From Crocinitomix algicola (GTDB lineage Bacteria > Bacteroidota > Bacteroidia > Flavobacteriales_D > Crocinitomicaceae), in the NCBI RefSeq assembly GCF_001661595.2, contig NZ_LYPF02000007.1, forward strand, positions 124,001 to 188,000: DNA of 64,000 bases. Reading direction: 5' to 3'. The position numbers and the translations under genes were made by a program. Under the pieces are notes generated by a model. The model was not told the origin of the DNA. It saw nothing but the letters and a program-made list of their open reading frames with translations, and made no database searches. Position 1 is the stretch's first letter; each line of letters begins with the position of its first letter. Positions 18,521-27,736 of this stretch are shown piece by piece.

Positions 18521-19246
18521 TTATTTTTCTTCTTCAGCTCTTTCTAAATCAAATTCTTCCTTTTTCAAGAGTTTAAGGATGTCAAAAAAGTTTCTGATGT
18601 CTGAGTCTGATTTAGCACCGGTAACTGCACGAATATGTCCTTCTTTATCGATTAACACAAGGCTGCTGGTATAAGCTTTAGCTCCAATTTCTCCATCTTC
18701 TTTAGATGCAGGGTAATTGATAAACCGATCACCATAAAAGTTAAAATCATAGAATGGTGTAACATCACCAGTTGTCATCCACCACATACCACTGGTGTCA
18801 TAATCCTTCATTTCTTCAAGCAGTTTTTCGCTTGGATGCTCAATTGGTCTTCCATCAATATCAGTTAAGATTGATATAACACGAACGTTACCGTAATTTT
18901 TTCTGTTTTTAACAAGACGATGATAAAAGATTTCATCAAAGTGGAAAAGACTGAAACCACACTCCTCGGTTTTTGGACAACCATTTTGAATAGTTGACAA
19001 GACGATAAATTTATTAGTTATGGAGTCTCGGTTAATGGGTGTTCCATCAAACTTTTGAAGATTAAAATCTGGTATAGTGTAAGCTGTGGAATCAATACGC
19101 TTACCATTTTCATCAACCGTATATTCGTAACCTAGATAAGGCGGTTTGACAAAATGATTACTAACGTTTTTAGAAATAAAATAGATAATTGAGCCTGGTC
19201 CTAGAACTACAACTAAAACTAAAATAATTCGTTTCAGGTTAGCCAT
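18521..19246 (-). CDS. SCO/redoxin-like membrane-anchored protein with altered metal site
   Basis: 241 residues: an N-terminal membrane anchor, then a thioredoxin-like domain (IPDFNLQKFDGTPI, VRVISILTDIDGR, SSLVLIDKEGHIRAV). Where SCO proteins have Cys-x3-Cys, this one has CPKTEEC (Cys-x5-Cys). The SCO histidine before the LVLID strand is replaced (AYTSSLVLID). It may be a thiol oxidoreductase or a diverged SCO that no longer holds copper in the usual way. Its place between the subunit IV and SCO genes argues for a role in oxidase assembly. Confidence 0.75.
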   Translation of the reverse strand: MANLKRIILVLVVVLGPGSIIYFISKNVSNHFVKPPYLGYEYTVDENGKRIDSTAYTIPDFNLQKFDGTPINRDSITNKFIVLSTIQNGCPKTEECGFSLFHFDEIFYHRLVKNRKNYGNVRVISILTDIDGRPIEHPSEKLLEEMKDYDTSGMWWMTTGDVTPFYDFNFYGDRFINYPASKEDGEIGAKAYTSSLVLIDKEGHIRAVTGAKSDSDIRNFFDILKLLKKEEFDLERAEEEK

Positions 19247-19300
19247 TTTAGCAATTTATAACGGTGAGAATTTGATACATGAGATAAAATACGTGCACGA

Positions 19301-19675
19301 TTAGTGCAACGTATTCCACATGTCTCCAATATAACTTGCTTCAGTTAAAATGATGAAAATCAAGTATAAAATAAAAATGATATAAGGTACAAGAATCATA
19401 TACTTTAAGCTCTTTGTTTCATCACCAAGGTGCATGAAAATAAGTACAATATATGCTGCTTTTACCACTGTTAAAATGATGTATCCGTATTTGATGAATG
19501 CCCAAGTTAAACCACCTACGTCATCTTTTGGGAACAATGCACCAACAACTACTTCAACGATTGTGATTACTGATAGAATAGCAGTAACCATCCAAATTTT
19601 CTTTCTAATTTTTACACCTTCTTCTTCTGTGTGATGAGCGTGTAATGAATATTCAATAATATCGTCTCTTTCCAT
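19301..19675 (-). CDS. Cytochrome c oxidase subunit IV (caa3/CyoD type)
   Basis: 124 residues with three membrane helices (IWMVTAILSVITIVEVVVG, WAFIKYGYIILTVVKAAYIVLIFMHLGDE, LVPYIIFILYLIFIILTEAS). The YIVLIFMHLGDE segment is typical of the small subunit IV/CyoD proteins that stabilise haem-copper oxidases. It follows the subunit III gene by 42 bases in the same direction. Confidence 0.88.
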   Translation of the reverse strand: MERDDIIEYSLHAHHTEEEGVKIRKKIWMVTAILSVITIVEVVVGALFPKDDVGGLTWAFIKYGYIILTVVKAAYIVLIFMHLGDETKSLKYMILVPYIIFILYLIFIILTEASYIGDMWNTLH

Positions 19676-19717
19676 GTTTTCCGATTTAAATCAATTTCTT
19701 TTAATACTCTATTAAAC

Positions 19718-20416
19718 TTACACGAGGTAGTAAAAAGTAAATACAAATACCCATACAAGGTCAACAAAGTGCCAGTATAATCCTACTTTTTCAACCATTT
19801 CATAATGTCCTCTTTTGTGGTATACTCCTCGAATTACATTACGTAGTACTAGTGCATTAAAAACAACTCCTGTAAATACGTGAAATCCGTGGAATCCAGT
19901 AATAAAGAAAAAGAAATTAGCGTATAGGGTTGGACCATAAGGATTGTGTGCCAAGGTAGCGTTATCTACCCATGTAGAGATATCTCCATCTGGTCCAGCG
20001 ATGAATGTTGCCCACTCCCAAACCTGAGATCCGAGAAAAATAAATCCACCAACAACTGTCCAAAGTAACCATTTGATAACCCCTTTTTTATCCATTCTGT
20101 GTCCTGCTTCAACAGCCAATACCATTGTTACAGAAGAAACAATAAGGATAAATGTCATCAATGCAACATATAATAAAGGGAGTGTTGCGTGGGTAAAGGG
20201 AAAGTGAAAGAATACACTTTCTCCAGAAGGCCATGTCATGGAAGTTTCAGGGTTTGAAAATTTAGCATAACCTAATGCAGTTAACAAACCTCCAAATGTT
20301 AAACCATCTGAAACTAAGAAAAACCACATCATTAGTTTTCCATAACTTACTCTAAATGGAGATTCTTTTCCTCCCCAAGCTGTAGATCTATCAATTTCTT
20401 GCGTAGCTGCTGACAT
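19718..20416 (-). CDS. Cytochrome c oxidase subunit III
   Basis: 232 residues and about five to six membrane helices, with the subunit III signatures KLMMWFFLVSDGLTFGGLL, FFFITGFHGFHVFTGVVFN and the end YWHFVDLVWVFVFTFYYLV. It is a normal, compact subunit III of the proton-pumping oxidase in the cytoplasmic membrane. It follows a second, much longer subunit III-like gene by 27 bases. Confidence 0.93.
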   Translation of the reverse strand: MSAATQEIDRSTAWGGKESPFRVSYGKLMMWFFLVSDGLTFGGLLTALGYAKFSNPETSMTWPSGESVFFHFPFTHATLPLLYVALMTFILIVSSVTMVLAVEAGHRMDKKGVIKWLLWTVVGGFIFLGSQVWEWATFIAGPDGDISTWVDNATLAHNPYGPTLYANFFFFITGFHGFHVFTGVVFNALVLRNVIRGVYHKRGHYEMVEKVGLYWHFVDLVWVFVFTFYYLV

Positions 20417-20443
20417 AAATCAAAAAATTTTTGTTCTGCAAGT

Positions 20444-21496
20444 TTAATGAATTAAAATTAAAAATGCGTATAAAAAAAGCCATAATATGCCCAAAAAATG
20501 CCAATAAATTGAGCCTAATGTAATGCCGAGATAATTTTCTTTGGAGTATTTCATTCTTAATCCGCTGATAAACATTACTAATAATGAAATGATTCCACCT
20601 AACCAATGGAGTAGGTGAACTCCGGTGAAAGCGTAAATGTAAGAACTTGCCGTATTACGTTGTGAGTTTAATTTATCTTGATTTAAAGCAGATAAAGGAG
20701 CTCCTTTATAGTAAAACGTCCTATTGGTGTATTCCAGCTCTTCTTTGTTATAATAAATTGAAAAGTCTTCGCCGTATTTACCTTTCATCATAAAGTCACC
20801 ACGATCATTCACTATATTGTCTGCAAAGTACCAAAGCCTTCCTTGTTGAATTTCTGAAAGTGGCTCATTATTTAATTTTAACTGATCGTTAACATAAGTG
20901 AGTATTTGATTGTCATATCTCAAGGTGAATGCAGTACCATAATTCGTAAACTTATAGGTTTTAGCCCCAGTTTTATCTTCGTTATAAATGACACGTGCAA
21001 AATTTTTCATCTCTTCCAAATAAGTCGAACTTACTTGTTGACCTTTGTGATAAAAGTTACCATTATCATAGGTTATCTCTTTCCCTTCACCTAGTAAAGT
21101 AAAGTATTTACCGTATTTACCTCTTGTATTGATAATATCGGCTACAACTTTATTGCCGTTTTCGGTCAATTGTTTCCAACCTAAAAATTGAAAAACTGCA
21201 AAACCAATTCCTAATACAAATGCTAAACCTAAACCAATATTGGATAACTTTTGATTATCTTTTTTGATTGCTCTGGAGCTGATATATAAGGAAATACTGC
21301 TGGCTATGATAAGGAGGGTACTGATTGTGAATGAACTCGGCATTTTTATGGCTACCCAGAAGTTTCCACCTTGCGAAACAATATATCCACTGGTTAATCC
21401 TGCAAAAATCATTATTACCGCAAAAATGAAAATCCAAAGCAGATTTTTCTTCATTTTCGCATTAATCTCAGCCGGGGTGAGCTTTCCTTTTTCCAT
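20444..21496 (-). CDS. Subunit III-like oxidase protein with large triplicated insertion
   Basis: 350 residues. Helices 1-3 (about 20-110) and the last two (about 285-350, with GVHLLHWLGG and YWHFLGILWLFLYAFL) are subunit III-like. Between them lies a soluble insertion of about 175 residues carrying three copies of one motif, at about 126-166 (KYGKYFTL...FYHKGQQVS), 185-224 (NYGTAFTL...LNNEPLS) and 240-279 (KYGEDFSI...FYYKGAPLS). Subunit III usually has about 200 residues. The insertion follows the third helix, so it faces one side of the membrane as an extra domain. It is the second gene of the block, 15 bases after cyoE. Confidence 0.88.
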   Translation of the reverse strand: MEKGKLTPAEINAKMKKNLLWIFIFAVIMIFAGLTSGYIVSQGGNFWVAIKMPSSFTISTLLIIASSISLYISSRAIKKDNQKLSNIGLGLAFVLGIGFAVFQFLGWKQLTENGNKVVADIINTRGKYGKYFTLLGEGKEITYDNGNFYHKGQQVSSTYLEEMKNFARVIYNEDKTGAKTYKFTNYGTAFTLRYDNQILTYVNDQLKLNNEPLSEIQQGRLWYFADNIVNDRGDFMMKGKYGEDFSIYYNKEELEYTNRTFYYKGAPLSALNQDKLNSQRNTASSYIYAFTGVHLLHWLGGIISLLVMFISGLRMKYSKENYLGITLGSIYWHFLGILWLFLYAFLILIH

Positions 21497-21511
21497 GATT
21501 TAAAATCGAAA

Positions 21512-22408
21512 TTAAATTTTCACAAATACGTAGAGAAACTGTATGATTGGAAGGTAAATAAACGAAGCAAACATCAGTCCTTTTGCAGATTTGTCATCTA
21601 AGCGTATGTAGAGTCTATAAGCTTTTAAGAAAAACCAGGCTCCTGCTATTCCTCCTAATATTACCGTCCATTCATCGGTCATGTCTAAAACCCAAGGCAA
21701 TAAACTGACAGGCACCATACATAGGGTGTAAAAGAGGATTTGAAATGCGGATTTCTTAGATTTTCTAGATTTACTCGGAAGTAAAGAAAACCCAGCCTTG
21801 TTATAATCTTCGTCAAGTACCCATGCAATAGCCCAAAAATGTGGGAATTGCCAAATGAATTGTATGAAAAACATCAGTCCGGCCATTAATCCAGCATCTC
21901 CTTCAAAAGTGCCAGTAACTGCTATGACTCCTAACATGGGTGGAATTGCTCCAGGAAAAGCTCCAGCAAAAACAGCCCAAGGTGTAATTCTTTTTAAAGG
22001 GGTATAGATAAAGACATACATCACCAACGCTAAAACACCTAGAACGCCTGAGTAAAAGTTTATTTGAAATAAAATTACAGTTCCTACGATGGTGGCAATA
22101 GAAGAGCCAATAAAGGCTTCGTTGATTGACATTCTTCCTGATGGTACTGGACGTTCTGAAGTACGATCCATTTTTTTGTCAAGATCACGCTCAATAATTT
22201 GATTAAATCCATTGGATGCTCCAGTGATTAAAAAACCTCCTAAAAGTAGAAAAACAAGATTTAAATCAAATCCACCACCGGCGAATAAATAACTTGCAAA
22301 AGCAGATAAAACAACGGAAAATGCTAATCTCACTTTAAATAGAAGCGCGTAGTCTTTAATTTTTGATGGGGTTTTTGCCTTTTCTGCCACTGTTTCGTCT
22401 GCAACCAT
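21512..22408 (-). CDS. cyoE: Haem o synthase (protohaem IX farnesyltransferase)
   Basis: 298 residues, about nine membrane helices. The prenyltransferase motifs are present: NGFNQIIERDLDKKMDRTSERPVPSGR for Mg-diphosphate binding and the later DEDYNKAGFSLLP. It attaches a farnesyl group to haem b, giving haem o for the oxidase encoded just downstream. It is the first gene of the minus-strand respiratory block. Confidence 0.95.
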   Translation of the reverse strand: MVADETVAEKAKTPSKIKDYALLFKVRLAFSVVLSAFASYLFAGGGFDLNLVFLLLGGFLITGASNGFNQIIERDLDKKMDRTSERPVPSGRMSINEAFIGSSIATIVGTVILFQINFYSGVLGVLALVMYVFIYTPLKRITPWAVFAGAFPGAIPPMLGVIAVTGTFEGDAGLMAGLMFFIQFIWQFPHFWAIAWVLDEDYNKAGFSLLPSKSRKSKKSAFQILFYTLCMVPVSLLPWVLDMTDEWTVILGGIAGAWFFLKAYRLYIRLDDKSAKGLMFASFIYLPIIQFLYVFVKI

Positions 22409-22579
22409 GAATGTTCATTTAAATGCTGCGCAAATTTAATAAAAATGTACTATTTCACTTCGACAACTTTCTAAAATGTTTGCTAAAGTGTTTAGAATTC
22501 AGAAGATAATGCCTAATTCTGCTTGAAGTCAGATGTTTAGACTTCCTTTAGATTGATTCTAAAATACAATAATAGGGGA

Positions 22580-24094
22580 TTAGATATCTGTATACCTATT
22601 CCATATTCTAGTTTGAATGCCAAATTGTAAGCTGTGTAACTGGCTGTTGTTCGTTGCGTTAAAACTTGCTCTCCAGTTATAAATAAAATTGAAATACAGG
22701 TCTATCTCACTGATTATTGGAAAACTTATTGTTAAACGTTCGTTAATCACATTGTATTTATCACCTTGTAACATATAGTGGTCATACTCCTTGTCTCGCA
22801 ATCCGTAGGATTTAAAAATGTTTTGTCCATAACTAACGGCAGAACTATCGGCACCATAAGCTAAATAACTCAACTGATTTGTTATTCTAACTTTTTTAAT
22901 GGGATAAGATAAAATGGATAAGACTTCCATGAAATTAGATCCAATAGGATGAGCGACTGACGCATTCAGGTTTCCATAAGCAAGACTCGAATGATTATGA
23001 GAGTAGGTAAATGGGCGAACAAGGTTGAACTCCCCTTGAAAGTAGAAAGATTCTTTGCCGAAAAAAGTATTGGTTTTATAGCCTATTTGGGTACCATATT
23101 TATTGGCCCACCATCGCGAACGAGCGCGGATTTCTGAAAGCAAAAAGTCGTCTAGGATGAATTGAAAATAGAGTGCATGATTTTGGTTGAATTTATAAGT
23201 CATATTCGCTCCTAATAAAACATTGTCAGCAGAGCCGCTGCCATATTCAACTGGTCGATAGAATACCACTGGATTTAAATAATTAGGGTCAAAACCCCTG
23301 TTGTGTAAAGAATCATTTGCCTGCCAGATAACCGTTTCAAAAACACTTAAGTTAAACTCTCTTGTAATATTCCAACTTAGATAATGTGAAGCGGTGAACT
23401 TATAAGTGTCTTTGTGCCAAACGCTATTCGCTGTATTATCTCGCCACATTTGATAAAGGTTAACGAATTTTAGTCCAGAAAAACTTGTTTCGACTTTAAG
23501 GAAAGGTTGGGCTGCAGCATTATCGGATAATAATAATGAACGATATCCTTCTCCGAAAAAGTTTTTACCATGTCCGCCCAAAAAGGTGAAAAATTGATTG
23601 GGTCGATAAGCTAGAATTATCTCGTTTTGTTGAAAAAGATTGTGAATTAAAGGACGACCGGTTGCGGGATCGATAAACCCAACTGTTTGAATAGAGTCTC
23701 TAATGTAGCCGCCATTGTTAAAATAGGGTAAAATTTTCCCCGTAAAAAATAATTTGTTCGAACTAATATCCAACCCTAAGCCTATGCCTGTATCATAAAT
23801 TAAGGAACTTGAGGACTTGCTTTCATATCCTACACTTAAATTTGCGATAGGATAAATTTTACTTTGCCATCTTTTAACTCCTTTTTCTTTTACAATTCGA
23901 CCATATCCTTTTTTGTAATTGGCTAAAGTATTAACTGAAGGTAAAATTGAACTATGGTTAGTTTTTAAATCTTTACCATAAACTAAACTATTTTCAATCT
24001 GATCAAGATAGTGTAAAGATTCAACCTGCAATTGGGAAAAGCTCTTAAATCCAAATAAAAGAAATAATAATATGAAAAATTTAAGCTTTTGCAC
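22580..24094 (-). CDS. RemB/Wzi-like outer-membrane protein, copy A
   Basis: 504 residues starting at GTG 24094, overlapping the end of the WecA-like gene by 14 bases. A signal peptide (FGFKSFSQ) is followed by a large barrel-like domain with the family hallmark GHGKNFFGEGYRSLLLSD near 190 and NPVVFYRPVEYGSG. This resembles the capsule-assembly Wzi family and the flavobacterial gliding protein RemB. It probably binds surface polysaccharide at the outer membrane. Copy B (25189) flanks the same transferase gene. It is the last gene of the polysaccharide block. Confidence 0.75.
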   Translation of the reverse strand: MQKLKFFILLFLLFGFKSFSQLQVESLHYLDQIENSLVYGKDLKTNHSSILPSVNTLANYKKGYGRIVKEKGVKRWQSKIYPIANLSVGYESKSSSSLIYDTGIGLGLDISSNKLFFTGKILPYFNNGGYIRDSIQTVGFIDPATGRPLIHNLFQQNEIILAYRPNQFFTFLGGHGKNFFGEGYRSLLLSDNAAAQPFLKVETSFSGLKFVNLYQMWRDNTANSVWHKDTYKFTASHYLSWNITREFNLSVFETVIWQANDSLHNRGFDPNYLNPVVFYRPVEYGSGSADNVLLGANMTYKFNQNHALYFQFILDDFLLSEIRARSRWWANKYGTQIGYKTNTFFGKESFYFQGEFNLVRPFTYSHNHSSLAYGNLNASVAHPIGSNFMEVLSILSYPIKKVRITNQLSYLAYGADSSAVSYGQNIFKSYGLRDKEYDHYMLQGDKYNVINERLTISFPIISEIDLYFNFIYNWRASFNATNNSQLHSLQFGIQTRIWNRYTDI

Positions 24095-25166
24095 TTCCCA
24101 CTTTTCTTTTGTGAAACAGAATAATAATTAGAATAAATAAGATGCTTATACCTAAACTTATAGCAAGACTGATTGTTGGATTTTTGAATTGCAAAAAATA
24201 CGCCTGAACAATCATTACCAGACTAAATAAGTAAATGATGATTACGGTTTTCTTGTGACCTAACCCCAGGTCTTGTAAACGATGGTGGATATGATTTCGA
24301 TCAGCGCTTAAAGGCGATTTGCCTTTTGCCGTTCGTATTATAAATACGCGTAAAGTATCTAATAAAGGGTAGGCAAGAATTGACATGGCGAGTACCGGGG
24401 TAGAGACATTTTGTTGGCCAATTGGTAAAGAAGCTGTTGAAGATTCAATAAGCTGAATAGCCAAAACGCTGATTACGGCCCCAATGATCAATGAACCAGA
24501 ATCTCCCATAAAAATTCGTGCGGGATTAAAATTAAAAACAAGAAAACCCAAAAGTGAACCAGAAAGTGCAAAAGAAATTAAAGCCCAGTGCTTATCGCCG
24601 AGATAAGAAAACCACATGCCAAAGGCAATTGTTGCAATCAATCCTACTCCAGATGCTAAACCATCGACACCGTCAATTAAATTAATGGAGTTCACAATAA
24701 CGATGTAAACAAATATTGAGATTAGAATACTTGCATAATCCGGTAACATAATATCCATTCCAAGCAAACCATAGAAGCTGGTGATCTTAATTCCACCCAT
24801 GACCACAAGAATATAACCTACCATGACATGGGCAATTAGTTTTTTCATAGGAGACATGCCGATAATATCATCTTTTATACCCACAAAAAAGAGTAGAATT
24901 AAAGAAGCCATTAAAAACATGAATTGATTTAGACCGTCAATAACGCTAGGGTTACGAACGGGGAGCCATAAAAAACTGGAAAAAATAAATGCGCTGAAAA
25001 TAATTACCCCTCCAATAGTTGGGATACTTGTAGCGTGTTTTTTACGAGCTTCTTTAGGTTCGTCTACAAGGTGCTTGAGTTTGGCAACTTTAATTAGAGA
25101 AGGAGTTGCTAATAATACAACACTAAAAGCAGTAATAAAGGCGAGTATAAAATGGTAATCTTTCAT
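24081..25166 (-). CDS. WecA/MraY-like undecaprenyl-phosphate sugar-phosphate transferase
   Basis: 361 residues with about ten or eleven membrane helices. Motifs: DEPKEARKKHATSIPTIGG, the catalytic aspartates in FVGIKDDIIGM, NSINLIDGVDGLASG and the loop ADRNHIHHRL. These fit the polyprenyl-phosphate GlcNAc-1-phosphate transferase (WecA/TagO) branch more than MraY. It starts lipid-linked glycan assembly at the inner membrane. Its position between two Wzi/RemB-like barrels and next to gmd-fcl supports exopolysaccharide or O-antigen synthesis. Confidence 0.9.
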   Translation of the reverse strand: MKDYHFILAFITAFSVVLLATPSLIKVAKLKHLVDEPKEARKKHATSIPTIGGVIIFSAFIFSSFLWLPVRNPSVIDGLNQFMFLMASLILLFFVGIKDDIIGMSPMKKLIAHVMVGYILVVMGGIKITSFYGLLGMDIMLPDYASILISIFVYIVIVNSINLIDGVDGLASGVGLIATIAFGMWFSYLGDKHWALISFALSGSLLGFLVFNFNPARIFMGDSGSLIIGAVISVLAIQLIESSTASLPIGQQNVSTPVLAMSILAYPLLDTLRVFIIRTAKGKSPLSADRNHIHHRLQDLGLGHKKTVIIIYLFSLVMIVQAYFLQFKNPTISLAISLGISILFILIIILFHKRKVGSAKA

Positions 25167-25188
25167 TTTTCTTGAGATACATTTTTAT

Positions 25189-26769
25189 TTAGTAATCAAT
25201 GTATTTGTTTTTTAATCTGGTTCGCAGTCCAAGGTAAGCATAATTGGTAAGTGGATTGTTGCTTGGCATTGTTTCATTTCGATATAAATGTCCTGCAAAC
25301 ATCTGTAAGTTGTATGCTCTGTTGAATCGATAACCAATCTCAAATTGATTATAAATGATATGTGTGAAGTTTGATTGGCTAGCGCTCATTGTAGGATTTA
25401 AGATTATTGGCAGGTTGGCAGTATTAGAAATTCGTTTCGAATAATTGATCCTATTCTGGATAAAAAAACGGTTATGTTGATAGGATATCTGTCCAATTAT
25501 TTCATCAAATCCATTGGTGTATGGATGTGCTATTGGTAAGTTGAAATGGCTGAAATTGTATCTTTTTTGGTCTGAAGTATAGGTGTTTTCTGCTGCGTGG
25601 TTGTATTCTATTAAGAAGTCTAATTTATCGACCAAAACATCTAAAAATTGTAATCCGATTTGATAAGCTCCTACAGAATTTTGATCAAAGACTAATTGGC
25701 TGTAGAACTGTGTTGCTTCATGTTTAAACACGAAATTAAGACCGAGTAAAGCATTGTAGCCTTCACTTTTATCACCTTTTACAAAATAGTTGACAAAAGG
25801 GACAGGGTTGATAAATAGATAATCAGGTTGATGAGAGCCCAGCGAATCAACTCTTTTCCAGTGTGCAGCTTCAAATAGCCCAAGTGTAATCTTTTCTGTC
25901 AATGCGATATCGAGATAATGATAGGTGCCAATTTTTCGCTCATATGTCGCTTCTGGTGTTGAAAAGGTGTGAAGTCGATAAAGGTTCTGATGTAAGGCAT
26001 AAATGACATTGTATTGAATTCGATCTTGCCAAAAATTGGTCTCAATTTGAGCAAAGGGGTAGTTTACCGTATAGTCTGACAATAATAAAGATCGGTATCC
26101 GTTTCCGATTTTATGATTTCCATTTCCTATTGTGAAGTTGAAAAATGAATTTGGTTCGTAGGTTATATTTCCCGTTGCAAATGCGAAGTCGTATCCCGTT
26201 AATTTGAAACTTTTTGTTCGCGCGTAACCTGGGATTACGGCATTTTGTTGCTGATAAGTGGTGTTAGCAGCATTTGGAAAAAACTCACCATAACGATTAA
26301 CATAGTGTTGCTGATAGTTGGGTAGAATTGCTTGGTTTTCGTAAAATTCGGAACTAAACGAAACTTTTTCTAAAATTTCTCCCTGGACTCTGAATCCGCG
26401 GGTGTTCCAATAAAGCATCTTACTGGAATCGGATGATAGATCTGTACCTAATTCTAAATCGATAATCGGATCAATTGACATCCAATAGTTTTCACCAATA
26501 AACTGAATAAAATGTTCTTTGAAAAGTTTTTGAGTTATCCAATAATAATACTTTCCTTCAGACTTAAATAACTGGTTGGGATCTGTTCTTTTTCGTTGAA
26601 GGGGTTGTATGCTTGTGTGTTGGTTTCTTGTTGTTTGTAAACTGGAATCTCGCGCAATTATTCTATTTGATTCGGTCCGGTAGTACTCTTCAAGGGGAAT
26701 GTGACCTTGCCCATAACTAGTTAAGCAAGTTAAACAGAGAACATATGTTAATAGGACCAATTTAGACAT
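25189..26769 (-). CDS. RemB/Wzi-like outer-membrane protein, copy B
   Basis: 526 residues with a signal peptide (LTSYGQGHIPLEE). The same hallmark as copy A appears as GNHKIGNGYRSLLLSDY, with NPVPFVNYFVKGDKSEGYN and a barrel-like C-terminal half ending YLGLRTRLKNKYIDY. It is a paralogue of the protein at 22580 but has a longer N-terminal region with the segment FLFKEHFIQFIGENYW-like (KLFKEHFIQFIGENYW). It lies between fcl and the transferase gene. Confidence 0.75.
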   Translation of the reverse strand: MSKLVLLTYVLCLTCLTSYGQGHIPLEEYYRTESNRIIARDSSLQTTRNQHTSIQPLQRKRTDPNQLFKSEGKYYYWITQKLFKEHFIQFIGENYWMSIDPIIDLELGTDLSSDSSKMLYWNTRGFRVQGEILEKVSFSSEFYENQAILPNYQQHYVNRYGEFFPNAANTTYQQQNAVIPGYARTKSFKLTGYDFAFATGNITYEPNSFFNFTIGNGNHKIGNGYRSLLLSDYTVNYPFAQIETNFWQDRIQYNVIYALHQNLYRLHTFSTPEATYERKIGTYHYLDIALTEKITLGLFEAAHWKRVDSLGSHQPDYLFINPVPFVNYFVKGDKSEGYNALLGLNFVFKHEATQFYSQLVFDQNSVGAYQIGLQFLDVLVDKLDFLIEYNHAAENTYTSDQKRYNFSHFNLPIAHPYTNGFDEIIGQISYQHNRFFIQNRINYSKRISNTANLPIILNPTMSASQSNFTHIIYNQFEIGYRFNRAYNLQMFAGHLYRNETMPSNNPLTNYAYLGLRTRLKNKYIDY

Positions 26770-26794
26770 TAGGGACCCTGAATTATTTATAGAA

Positions 26795-27733
26795 TTAGTC
26801 GACGAGTTTTCCGTGTGCTAAAGCGTGTTTATATACAGACCGAATGCCTTCATCTAATTCGATTTTGTATTTCCAGCCTTTAGCAGCAAGGTATGAAACG
26901 TCCATTAATTTTCTTGGTGTACCATCCGGCTTTGAAGTGTCAAAGTTTAGTTCACCTTTGTAACCAACAATGTCTTTGATTTTTAAGGCTAAATCTTTGA
27001 TAGAAATATCACTTCCTGTTCCGACATTTACAAATTGTTTTTCATTGTAGTTTTCCATCAAAAAGTAGCAAGCCTCAGCTAAATCATCAACATGAAGAAA
27101 TTCTCTCAATGGACTTCCCGTTCCCCATATCTCCACGCTTGAATCATTATTTTCCTTTGCGGTATGGAATTTTCGAATTAAAGCAGGTAAAACGTGAGAG
27201 TTTTTTAGGTCATAATTGTCATTTGGACCATATAAATTTGTAGGCATGGCAGAGATGAAATTATCCCCATACTGGTCAAAATACGCCTCGCACAATTTAA
27301 TTCCAGCAATTTTTGCAATGGCGTATGGCTCATTTGTTGGCTCAAGTTCTCCAGTTAAAAGATATTCCTCTTTTAATGGTTGTGGAGCCATTTTGGGATA
27401 GATGCAAGAGGAACCTAAAAATAGTAGTTTTTCCACTTTATGGTTATGAGCTGCATGAATAATATTTGAGGTGATCATCAGGTTGTCATACAGAAACTCG
27501 CCGCGATAAATATTATTGGCCATAATGCCTCCAACTTTAGCAGCCGCCAAGAATACATATTGCGGTTGTTCTTGTTGGAAAAACGCTTCAACATCCGATT
27601 GAACCCTTAAATCGAGCTCTTTGGAAGATCTTGTGACAATTTTGTTAAAGCCTTCTTTTTCTAATTTTCTTACAATTGCAGACCCTACCATTCCGTTGTG
27701 TCCAGCAACATAAATTTTTGAATTTTTCTCCAC
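26795..27733 (-). CDS. fcl: GDP-L-fucose synthase
   Basis: 312 residues, short-chain dehydrogenase fold. The NADP-binding [11 protein letters not shown] is at the N-terminus, with catalytic YAIAK (Tyr-x3-Lys) and SSCIYP. It epimerises and reduces GDP-4-keto-6-deoxymannose to GDP-L-fucose. The partner gmd lies 3 bases upstream on the same strand, so the pathway from GDP-mannose to GDP-fucose is complete here. Confidence 0.95.
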   Translation of the reverse strand: MEKNSKIYVAGHNGMVGSAIVRKLEKEGFNKIVTRSSKELDLRVQSDVEAFFQQEQPQYVFLAAAKVGGIMANNIYRGEFLYDNLMITSNIIHAAHNHKVEKLLFLGSSCIYPKMAPQPLKEEYLLTGELEPTNEPYAIAKIAGIKLCEAYFDQYGDNFISAMPTNLYGPNDNYDLKNSHVLPALIRKFHTAKENNDSSVEIWGTGSPLREFLHVDDLAEACYFLMENYNEKQFVNVGTGSDISIKDLALKIKDIVGYKGELNFDTSKPDGTPRKLMDVSYLAAKGWKYKIELDEGIRSVYKHALAHGKLVD

Positions 27734-27736
27734 TTG

